Source: an uncultured Muribaculaceae bacterium
GTDB taxonomy: Bacteria > Bacteroidota > Bacteroidia > Bacteroidales > Muribaculaceae
Direction of reading: 5' to 3'
Length of the DNA stretch: 34,264 nucleotides
Assembly (NCBI GenBank): GCA_910578035.1
Contig: CAJTOB010000032.1
Span: forward strand, 1-34,264
Shown piece by piece: positions 15,724-22,540 of this stretch (position 1 is the first letter of the stretch; each line of letters begins with the position of its first letter). A model generated the notes under the pieces. That model saw only the letters and a list, made by a program, of their open reading frames with translations, did not search any database and was not told the origin of the DNA. A program made the position numbers and the translations under genes.

Positions 15724-17984
15724 AACGCACCCTACTGACATTTTTTGTGCTTGCGCTTCTTGGACTGAGCGCATCGGCCGCTATCAAGCACCCTTCGCTT
15801 CTGTTTACTCCGCAGAGGGTAGAGGCGGCAAAGAAAGCCGTGAAAATCGACACGGCAATGGCTGCCGCCTGGCAGAAGATTCTTGCCGAAGCCGACGCCC
15901 AGCTTGCCAAGGGCGATGTGCGCAAGCTCGAATATCCGGCGCTTGCCTATCAGATGACCGGCGACAAGAAATATTCCGATAAAATCCGCGAGGTCCTCGG
16001 CAAGACGGCCAAGGTGAAGAGCTGGGGCGACGCCGAAATGCTGGCGCGCACGCCGGCATGGCGCAGCGAGTTGCAGATGGCTCACCGTGCATTCCAGCTT
16101 GCGGTGGCCTACGATGCCGTGTATGCCGATATGACACCGTCCGAGCGCAAGGAGATAGCCCGCGGGCTGTATAATCTTGCCGTGGAGCCGCTGCTCGGCG
16201 ACTGGCTCAACGAGCCGACCCGAATACATTCGCTCAATTCGATGGGCCACAACTGGTGGACTTCGTGCGTAGGCATGGGCGCCCTGCTCGGCCTCGCCAT
16301 AGGCAATGAGGTGCCCGAGGCCGCTGCCGGCGCCGAGACTGCCGTTGAGGCTCTGCCGGAGTGGTTTGACTTCGCCGGCGATGTAATACAGCGCAAGCCC
16401 AAGACTTTCGACCGCGACGGCGGCATGTACGAGAGCATAAACTACGCAAGTTTCGGCACTGCCGAGGCCTTGTTGCTGCGTATGGCGTGGCTCAACAGCC
16501 ATCCGGGAGCGCGCCTCGAGGATATTCCGCAGATGGGGAAGCTTGCTTCGTTCTTCAGCCATGTGGCATATCCCCGCACCGGCATGCTCTACAGTATCAA
16601 CTTCGGCGACAGCCACAAGAAAGTGACCGGCGAAAGCTCCATGCTTCTTGCCTATGCCATGGGTGAGGAGAGCGATGATGTGCTCTGGTATCTGGACCAG
16701 CTCGAACCGGGGCAGCACCGCGAAGGCTTCCCGCTGCATTTCCCGATGGGCTTCCTCTATACTCCCCGCGGCAAAAAGGCGCCTGAGGTGCCTAATCTTC
16801 CGAAATCGCACCTTTGGGCCGATTTCGGCTGGGCCACCATGCGCGACAGCTGGGAGCCGGACGCGACAATGCTCGCCGTGAAGAGCGGCGCCACATGGAA
16901 CCACAGCCACGCCGATGCCAATTCGCTCATTCTCTTCCACAAAGGCGAGGATATAATCAAAGATGCCGGCAACTGCAGCTATGGCAAGCCCGAATACCGC
17001 AAATATTTCTTCCAGAGCGAGGCCCACAACGTAGTGCGCTTCGACGGTCAGGGCCAGCCCACATTCCAGCAATATCACGGCACGATGCTGCCCGGCTCGG
17101 TGAGCGGCCTTGTCGACGGCGGAAATATCAAATATGTGCTTGCCGACGGCACCGGCCCGATGAGCCATCTTCTGAACCGCAACTTCCGTCATTTCCTGTG
17201 GATTGACGATGTGATTTACGTAATCGACGACCTCGGAAGCCATAAGCCCGGCCATTTCGAATGGCTCTGGCACCCCGGCGGCGAGGTGAAGAAGAAAGGA
17301 TTCGACCTGCATGTGACAAAGGGCGAAGCGTCGGTGGCAATCCGTCCGCTTTACCCTGCGCCCCTCGCGCCGAGCAATTTTGTGCACGACTATCCCGAAA
17401 ATCTTTATTGGGAAATCTATGAAGGCCCCAAAGAAGACCTTTCAGGCAACGAGGAATACTGGAGTTTCCACATGCCGCAGACAGCCGACCGCGTGAAGGC
17501 CGTGACCGCCATCATGCTAAAAGACTCTCCCGATCAGAAGACACTCCCCGTGATTGAGCGTCGTGAGGGCAAGGACTGGATTGGCTTGCGCGTGACCGAC
17601 AAAGGCCGTGTTACCGACCTCTACATCAATCAGCTTGCCGACGGACGACTGATGCACATGAATTCGTGGATAGAGGCCGATGGCTGGGCCACAGACGCTT
17701 ATATGTTCGCTGTGAGCTACCCCGAGGGCAGCGACCCGGCGCAGGCCAAGGACGTGTTTATCGGCCACGGCAGCTCGCTGCGTCGTGGCGACGACGTGCG
17801 TTTCTCCTCGCTTGCCAAGCTCAATGTGATAGCCAAAGAGGACGGCGGCAAACTTGACCTCCAGGCCGCAGGGCAGCCTCGCATGAAATTCGGCTACAAG
17901 TCGCAGGCGTCTAAGGTGACACTCAACGGACAGCCGGCTAAGGCCGAGCGCACCGGCAAACTCCTTAAAGTCAGTACGCGATGA
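15720..17984 (+). CDS. Heparinase II/III-like polysaccharide lyase
   Basis: This 754-residue protein starts at the ATG overlapping the upstream stop (ATGA) and has a signal peptide (about 1-21). An N-terminal (alpha/alpha) toroid spans about 25-350 and contains NSMGHNWW (His177, Asn178) and MYESINYASF, the expected region of the catalytic His and Tyr. The heparinase II/III C-terminal beta domain follows (about 355-600, WATMRDSW, then WNHSHADANSL with His395 and His397, then DAGNCSYGKPEYRKYF). A last beta domain follows that. Families with this architecture (PL12, PL15, PL17, PL21, PL33, PL39) cleave heparan, alginate, hyaluronan or related uronate polymers, and I cannot choose among them by eye. 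No lipobox is seen, so it is probably a periplasmic lyase acting on imported oligosaccharides. It is coupled to GH28/GH49-like genes on both sides. Confidence 0.87.
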   Translation: MKRTLLTFFVLALLGLSASAAIKHPSLLFTPQRVEAAKKAVKIDTAMAAAWQKILAEADAQLAKGDVRKLEYPALAYQMTGDKKYSDKIREVLGKTAKVKSWGDAEMLARTPAWRSELQMAHRAFQLAVAYDAVYADMTPSERKEIARGLYNLAVEPLLGDWLNEPTRIHSLNSMGHNWWTSCVGMGALLGLAIGNEVPEAAAGAETAVEALPEWFDFAGDVIQRKPKTFDRDGGMYESINYASFGTAEALLLRMAWLNSHPGARLEDIPQMGKLASFFSHVAYPRTGMLYSINFGDSHKKVTGESSMLLAYAMGEESDDVLWYLDQLEPGQHREGFPLHFPMGFLYTPRGKKAPEVPNLPKSHLWADFGWATMRDSWEPDATMLAVKSGATWNHSHADANSLILFHKGEDIIKDAGNCSYGKPEYRKYFFQSEAHNVVRFDGQGQPTFQQYHGTMLPGSVSGLVDGGNIKYVLADGTGPMSHLLNRNFRHFLWIDDVIYVIDDLGSHKPGHFEWLWHPGGEVKKKGFDLHVTKGEASVAIRPLYPAPLAPSNFVHDYPENLYWEIYEGPKEDLSGNEEYWSFHMPQTADRVKAVTAIMLKDSPDQKTLPVIERREGKDWIGLRVTDKGRVTDLYINQLADGRLMHMNSWIEADGWATDAYMFAVSYPEGSDPAQAKDVFIGHGSSLRRGDDVRFSSLAKLNVIAKEDGGKLDLQAAGQPRMKFGYKSQASKVTLNGQPAKAERTGKLLKVSTR

Positions 17985-19363
17985 TTAGGAAGCTGTCTTT
18001 ATGCCTTGCGCTGTGCGTTGCAACGACCGCAGCAGCTGAATTGCGCACATATCCCGAGGGCAACCCTGGCATGCCGCATAACGACGACTATACAGTCAAG
18101 GTGCGGACTATAGGCGGCGAGTGGCGCAATCTCTATGAGTATAAGGTCCAGGTAGATATGGATAAACCTCAGGACGCCACTATGGTGCAGTTCGATATGG
18201 ACGAGCCTGTAGAGGTTTTCGTTAAGAAGAACAACGGCGACTTTTCTGCTGTGGATATCCGTCCGCTCAAGAACGACAAATACGAACGCGGGCGTAACTG
18301 GATTGAATTCCGCCTCGACGAGCCTCGTTATCTGTCGGTGGAGTTCGACGGCGATCGCCTGCACAATCTCCATTTGTTTGCCAATCCTGTTGAGACAGAG
18401 ATTTACACGGAGTCGGCTCCGGGGGTGATGTATTTCGGCCCTGGAACGCATAAACCCGGCGACTTGCCTAACAATCAGATTCGTATACCTTCGAACACGA
18501 CCGTCTACATAGCTCCCGGTGCTGTCATAAAGGCCAAACTGCTTGTCGCGGATGCCGAAAATGTGAGAATTCTCGGGCGTGGCATTCTCGATCACCCTAT
18601 ACGTGGCATTGAGGTTACTGATTCGAAAAATGTTGAAATCGATGGCGTTATCGTGGTCAATCCCGACCACTATACGGTGTTCGGAGGCTGCGCCGACGGT
18701 CTGAAGATACGCAATCTCAAGACATTCAGCACAAAGGGCTGGAGCGATGGCATAGACCTGATGTGCTGCCGCAATGTTGATATCGAGAACGTATTTGTCC
18801 GCACTAGCGATGACTGTCTGGCGTTCTACAACCATCGCTGGCTGTGGAAAGGCGGGTCGTCGGATTTCACGGTGCGCCGCGCCGTGCTCTGGGCCGATAT
18901 CGCGCACCCCATCAATGTTGGCGGTCACGGCGACCCCGACAATGCAGAGGGTGAGGTGATAGAGCGTCTGCGTTTCAGCGACATTGATATTCTCGAACAC
19001 GACGAGGACGACCCCGATTACTGCGGCGCCATGGCTATCGTGGTAGGCGACAACAATATAGCCCGCGACATAGTGTTCGACGATATTCGCGTGGAGAGCA
19101 TTCAGGAAGGCGCGCTGTTCCACCTTGCAATCATCTTCAATCCGAAATATAACAAGGTGCCAGGGCAGAAAATAGAGAATGTAACTTTCCGAAACATCAG
19201 TTATACCGGTTATGGCGAATATCGGCCTGTGATGAAAGGCTATAGCGACCAACGGAATATCAGTAACATCACATTTGAAAATGTGACTGTAAACGGCAAA
19301 AAACTCGACCGCTTGTCGGATTTCAACCACAACGAATACATAAAGAATATACGTTTCAAATAA
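17981..19363 (+). CDS. GH28/GH49-like right-handed beta-helix glycosidase (second copy)
   Basis: This 460-residue protein has a signal peptide (about 1-19) and is clearly paralogous to the protein encoded at 14269. It has the same N-terminal beta-sandwich, RLHNLHLFANPVE, VMYFGPGTH and a beta-helix with NTTVYIAPGAVIKAKLLVAD. It keeps more of the clan GH-N active-site pattern than its paralogue: WSDGID, TSDDC and GGHGD are all present, while RIK is again not seen. GH28 enzymes hydrolyse alpha-linked uronates or rhamnose and GH49 enzymes alpha-glucans, so the substrate is open. Its start overlaps the stop of the heparinase-like gene by four bases, making it the third member of a translationally coupled trio. 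A strong terminator begins at its stop codon. Confidence 0.82.
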   Translation: MIRKLSLCLALCVATTAAAELRTYPEGNPGMPHNDDYTVKVRTIGGEWRNLYEYKVQVDMDKPQDATMVQFDMDEPVEVFVKKNNGDFSAVDIRPLKNDKYERGRNWIEFRLDEPRYLSVEFDGDRLHNLHLFANPVETEIYTESAPGVMYFGPGTHKPGDLPNNQIRIPSNTTVYIAPGAVIKAKLLVADAENVRILGRGILDHPIRGIEVTDSKNVEIDGVIVVNPDHYTVFGGCADGLKIRNLKTFSTKGWSDGIDLMCCRNVDIENVFVRTSDDCLAFYNHRWLWKGGSSDFTVRRAVLWADIAHPINVGGHGDPDNAEGEVIERLRFSDIDILEHDEDDPDYCGAMAIVVGDNNIARDIVFDDIRVESIQEGALFHLAIIFNPKYNKVPGQKIENVTFRNISYTGYGEYRPVMKGYSDQRNISNITFENVTVNGKKLDRLSDFNHNEYIKNIRFK

Positions 19364-19399
19364 AAAAACACGGCTGAGTGATTCCAGCCGTGTTTTTTT
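19362..19399. terminator. Bidirectional intrinsic terminator
   Basis: A 15-bp perfect stem (AAAAAAACACGGCTG with CAGCCGTGTTTTTTT) encloses an 8-base loop, with an A-run and T-run built into the arms. It separates the PUL core from the convergent toxin-antitoxin-like cassette and should stop transcription in both directions. Confidence 0.92.
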
Positions 19400-19405
19400 A
19401 TCGGT

Positions 19406-19819
19406 TTATTCGATGGTGAATGCCGATGTTATTATTTTGTGGAAATATATCGGAGGGATTACAAGGTCTTTCAGCGGGGTGTTGGCTGTTTTGACATATA
19501 GAGCACCGCGAAGAGACCCATAGTTTAGCGATGCGAACTGAACGAGCGACATGGGGTCGAAGACCAGTCGGCCGTCATCTTCGCTGATTTCCTCGATTGA
19601 GTCGGGGGCAATTTCGAAGTAGCTCGACATTACCGCTTTCATAAGCATTTGGTCATTGTCCGTAGCTGTGATTGTTATTTTGTTGGCGAGCAAGCGGTTT
19701 TCCCGTGAGTATGCAAATTCGAGGTCGGTGCGGATTTTTATTTCAGCATTGTTGTCGATTGGAGCATCGGTCAGTACTGCGAATTGCTCAAGGTCTATTT
19801 TACTATATTTATACTGCAT
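19406..19819 (-). CDS. SecB-like chaperone, proposed TAC chaperone
   Basis: This 137-residue protein looks like a diverged SecB fold. It has a beta-strand region (about 25-75: IKIRTDLEFAYSRENRLLAN, KITITATDN, MSSYFEIAP). A helix with FDPMSLVQFASLNYGSLRGAL sits where SecB has its PYAREcitslVsRGtFP-type helix, followed by LKDLVIPPIYFHKII, which matches SecB's LAPVNFDALF pattern. SecB-like chaperones encoded beside toxin-antitoxin pairs protect the antitoxin (known from the HigB-HigA-Rv1957 TAC system of Mycobacterium tuberculosis). Here the gene is last in its operon and overlaps the helix-turn-helix gene by 11 bases, the same gene order as that system. The match is by pattern only, and a structure comparison would settle it. 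Confidence 0.6.
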   Translation of the reverse strand: MQYKYSKIDLEQFAVLTDAPIDNNAEIKIRTDLEFAYSRENRLLANKITITATDNDQMLMKAVMSSYFEIAPDSIEEISEDDGRLVFDPMSLVQFASLNYGSLRGALYVKTANTPLKDLVIPPIYFHKIITSAFTIE

Positions 19820-20243
19820 AGGTCATAGGTGTAAATACGTTGGCATATGCGTTACAAACAGTATTGCCGGAATATTTAGGGCTCTTTATAGCCATTTCGG
19901 ATTCAGATAAATCGCTGAAAGGAATCGTGATTATAGTTTCGTAGGAGCGATTGATGTGTACAATCTCAGTTCTGAGCGTTTCCTCGATTCTGTTTATCGT
20001 TTCGAGGGTGAGATTTTCGGTGCCTTTCAGGAGTTTGGCAACATATGGAGCCGAAACGCCCATCATTTCGGCGAATTTCTTTTGTGAGATTCCGTTTTCG
20101 CGCAGATGGTGGAGTATGGCGAGGGCGACATCTTGCGACATTCTTCGCCAGCCATAGCTCTCCATCCGGAATCGTGCGCGCTCTTTTGCAGCTTCACTTC
20201 TCGGTTTTGCGAGTTTGTTGAGCTTCTCTAAATTCAGATTCAT
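19809..20243 (-). CDS. XRE-type helix-turn-helix antitoxin with a long C-terminal tail
   Basis: This 144-residue protein uses the ATG at 20243; upstream codons would run back into the neighbouring gene. Residues about 12-36 are basic. Residues about 38-92 form a Cro/C1-type DNA-binding domain (ALAILHHLRENGISQKKFAE, then the recognition helix MGVSAPYVAKLLKGTENLTL). A tail of about 50 residues follows (100-144, with TIITIPFSDLSE and NAYANVFTPMTYAV) that is hydrophobic in patches and looks disordered. In TAC systems such a C-terminal extension is the chaperone-addiction segment bound by the SecB-like partner. The gene lies 37 bases after the toxin candidate, so a HigA-like antitoxin role is the best reading. 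A plain transcription regulator is the alternative. Confidence 0.75.
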   Translation of the reverse strand: MNLNLEKLNKLAKPRSEAAKERARFRMESYGWRRMSQDVALAILHHLRENGISQKKFAEMMGVSAPYVAKLLKGTENLTLETINRIEETLRTEIVHINRSYETIITIPFSDLSESEMAIKSPKYSGNTVCNAYANVFTPMTYAV

Positions 20244-20280
20244 GGGTTGATAAAACCTCTCAAATGTATATATTGTATAT

Positions 20281-20844
20281 TTATAAATTCTGGAGCCATT
20301 CCCGAGCGCGGCGTATATTCTGCAGCACATGTTCTTTGATGCCGGGAGATGACTGTATGGAGTCGTGGAGCTTTATCCCTCCTCCTGTTATAACATATTT
20401 GTTGGGTGCAAGTTTGATTGCATAAAGCCTCAGAAAGGCCGGGCGGCCTTTGCCATAGGCTTTCATGGGTGTATATTCATAAACGTCTGAGAACTCTTCT
20501 CCGCCGACATACCGGAACATATAGTCAAGGTCTGGAGTCTTTCCTTTCATGGTGTTTTCGGCAAAATCAATGAGGCGTTTTTCGAGTTCTTTGGCTTCAT
20601 AAAGTACTTGACGAGTGGCAGACTCGACGTTGGGCACATTGTTCCAGGCCGGAAGGTTCAGATAATGAATGTTTTCTTCAAAAAAATGCGATATTTTATC
20701 CACATCTTCAAACTGATTGAAAATGCGGTCATATTCACATTCTTTATCGCCATATTTCATGCTGTATAAACAATCTTCAACGATAAATTCTATATCAATC
20801 TTATCGTCCTCTTCGGAGCCGCTGTTAACTTTTGGGTTTGTCAT
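20281..20844 (-). CDS. Putative HigB/RelE-like toxin with an N-terminal extension
   Basis: This is a 187-residue protein. I chose the ATG at 20844 because a strong promoter lies just upstream at 20871-20902 and an earlier in-frame ATG would fall inside it. Residues 1-110 are acidic and helical with no recognised domain. The C-terminal 60 residues have the order of elements seen in HigB/RelE folds: GRPAFLRLYAIKL (about 133-145), the strand YVITGGGIKL (150-159) and a last helix NIRRAREWL (176-184). It is the first gene of a three-gene operon with an HTH protein and a SecB-like protein. The toxin call rests on that context plus the motif order, so it is moderate. Codon use is AT-richer than the PUL genes, which suggests separate acquisition. 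Confidence 0.55.
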   Translation of the reverse strand: MTNPKVNSGSEEDDKIDIEFIVEDCLYSMKYGDKECEYDRIFNQFEDVDKISHFFEENIHYLNLPAWNNVPNVESATRQVLYEAKELEKRLIDFAENTMKGKTPDLDYMFRYVGGEEFSDVYEYTPMKAYGKGRPAFLRLYAIKLAPNKYVITGGGIKLHDSIQSSPGIKEHVLQNIRRAREWLQNL

Positions 20845-20870
20845 TTCAATAATGTTTTTGTAGTTTTGTG

Positions 20871-20902
20871 CAAAATTAGCCTTAAATCGTGGTCTGTGCA
20901 AA
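20871..20902 (-). promoter_or_regulatory. Promoter of the toxin-antitoxin-like operon
   Basis: On the minus strand, TTTG (20899-20902), a 20-base spacer and TAATTTTG (20871-20878) match the Bacteroides sigma-ABfr promoter closely. Transcription would begin near 20864, about 20 bases before the toxin-candidate start. This supports the start choice and independent transcription of the cassette. Confidence 0.75.
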
Positions 20903-20992
20903 TTTTTTGGCCTAAAAATTAACCCTTAAGTTAATTTGAGTGTTTGGCGAAGTTTATACGTATAATAAAAAGTAATCTTGAAATCTAATTAT

Positions 20993-22459
20993 ATGAAAGT
21001 TATAGCCTCTTTAGCAGCTCTTTCCTGTGCCGTCGGCATGATGGCGCAGACTTTCGACTGTGTAAGCACCACGGAGTCGAGTGTGTGGAAACCTTCGGGA
21101 AAAGTGAAACTGTCGTCGCGGCCGTCGGGAACGGTGGTCGAGACGCTTGCCGAGCCCGTGAATTTCGGGCGTTGGGGTACGTGTTTCAACGAGCGCGGAT
21201 ATGACGCGCTCAATCTGCTGCCGGAGTCGGACCGTGCCGAGATTATGGAGAAGGTGTTTTCGCCTGAGGGTGAATTGCGCATAAATATGGGCCGTATTCC
21301 GATGAATGCCAACGACTATGCGCGCGACTGGTATAGCTGCGACGAGGTTGCAGGCGATTTCGATCTGCGATATTTCAATATAGAGCGCGACAAGACGACT
21401 CTCATTCCGTTTATACATCAGGCACAGGCGCTTTGCCCCGATATGACATTCTGGGCTTCGCCGTGGAGCCCGCCGTCGTGGATGAAAATCAATGCCGACT
21501 ATCCCGTTCGCTCCGACCGGACCAACAATATGGACCCGCGCAAAGATGCGTTTCTGTTTGCCGGCCAGCCCGACGTTAACCGCGAGGACTATAAGGCTCC
21601 CAAGGGTATTTTCCCGCCGAAATTGTCGGAAAACAACTATTTCATAATGGAGCCGCGCTATCTGCAGGCTTATGCCGACTATTTCGGAAAGTTTATCGAC
21701 GCTTATGCCGAGCAGAATATACCGATTGATATGGTGATGTTCCAGAATGAGTCGTGGAGCTATACTCCCTACCCCGGCTGTGCGTGGACTCCCGAGGGCA
21801 TAATCCTTTTCAATACAGAATATCTTGCACCTACACTTGGCAAGACACACCCGAATGTGGATATTTATTTCGGCACCATCAATACGAACCGCTATGATGT
21901 TATCGACAAGGTGCTTGCCGACAGCCGTGCGTCCAAGACGTATAAAGGTGTCGGATTCCAATGGGAGGGTGGCCAGATACTGCCTGCACTCCGCAAGAAA
22001 TATCCCGGATTCCGGTATGTGCAGACCGAGGGCGAATGCGGCTGGGGCTCGTTCGACTGGGGCGCGGCCGAGCATACGTTCGAGCGTATCAACCACTATC
22101 TCGGCAACGGCGCCGAAGACTATACTTTTTGGAATTTCATTCTGCCCGACGACGGCTGCAGCGGCTGGGGCTGGAAGCAGAACGCTCTTATCCGCGTGGA
22201 TTCAGCCTCGAAGACATATACGCTCACTCCGGAGTATTACGCCGTTCGGCACTATGCCAATTTCATACCTACGGGCAGCAAGATTACGGCATGGCGCGGG
22301 GGCGATACGCCGGTACTGGTGGCCGAAACGCCCGACGGCAAGACGGTTGTCACCGCAGCCAACTTTACCGACCGCAAGGCACGCCTGGCGGTGCCTGTGG
22401 GCAAAAAGTATCTCAACATCACCGTAGCCCCCCACAGCCTCAATACATACGCCGAGTAA
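20993..22459 (+). CDS. GH30-family glycoside hydrolase
   Basis: This 488-residue protein starts at the ATG at 20993 with a signal peptide (about 1-18). It has the GH30 layout: a (beta/alpha)8 barrel (about 45-410) and a C-terminal small beta domain (about 415-488, ending in HSLNTYAE). Visible family marks are FWASPWSPPSWMK, the acid/base Glu in MVMFQNES (about Glu253) and the nucleophile Glu in YVQTEGECGWG (about Glu346), followed by TFWNFILPDDGCSGWGWKQN. GH30 covers beta-glucosylceramidase, beta-1,6-glucanase, beta-xylosidase and beta-glucuronidase-type activities, and I cannot pick one. It is the first gene after the minus-strand cassette and is divergent from it. Confidence 0.92.
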   Translation: MKVIASLAALSCAVGMMAQTFDCVSTTESSVWKPSGKVKLSSRPSGTVVETLAEPVNFGRWGTCFNERGYDALNLLPESDRAEIMEKVFSPEGELRINMGRIPMNANDYARDWYSCDEVAGDFDLRYFNIERDKTTLIPFIHQAQALCPDMTFWASPWSPPSWMKINADYPVRSDRTNNMDPRKDAFLFAGQPDVNREDYKAPKGIFPPKLSENNYFIMEPRYLQAYADYFGKFIDAYAEQNIPIDMVMFQNESWSYTPYPGCAWTPEGIILFNTEYLAPTLGKTHPNVDIYFGTINTNRYDVIDKVLADSRASKTYKGVGFQWEGGQILPALRKKYPGFRYVQTEGECGWGSFDWGAAEHTFERINHYLGNGAEDYTFWNFILPDDGCSGWGWKQNALIRVDSASKTYTLTPEYYAVRHYANFIPTGSKITAWRGGDTPVLVAETPDGKTVVTAANFTDRKARLAVPVGKKYLNITVAPHSLNTYAE

Positions 22460-22484
22460 GGGGCGCTATCATATGGCTTCAGGA

Positions 22485-22516
22485 TTGTGTATTGTTGAAG
22501 TTTTTGCGTACATTTG
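22485..22516 (+). promoter_or_regulatory. Candidate promoter upstream of GH89
   Basis: TTG (22485-22487), a 21-base gap and TACATTTG (22509-22516) fit the Bacteroides promoter pattern. The expected start of transcription lies about 18 bases before the GH89 start. It would let GH89 and the genes after it be transcribed apart from GH30. Confidence 0.5.
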
Positions 22517-22540
22517 CAGTCTGAACCTGATAACTGTGCT

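Noticed and set aside
15732..17387. A 551-codon minus-strand frame opposite the heparinase-like gene
   Set aside because: The plus strand encodes conserved lyase motifs through the whole stretch. The antisense product is low in recognisable structure and has no signal peptide or neighbours.
17999..19330. A 443-codon minus-strand frame opposite the second GH28/GH49-like gene
   Set aside because: It is a shadow of the beta-helix enzyme, whose active-site motifs are on the plus strand. No family is visible in the antisense product.
20845..20901. A longer N-terminus for the toxin candidate starting at 20901
   Set aside because: That start falls inside the -33 region of the promoter at 20871-20902, so it would not be in the transcript.
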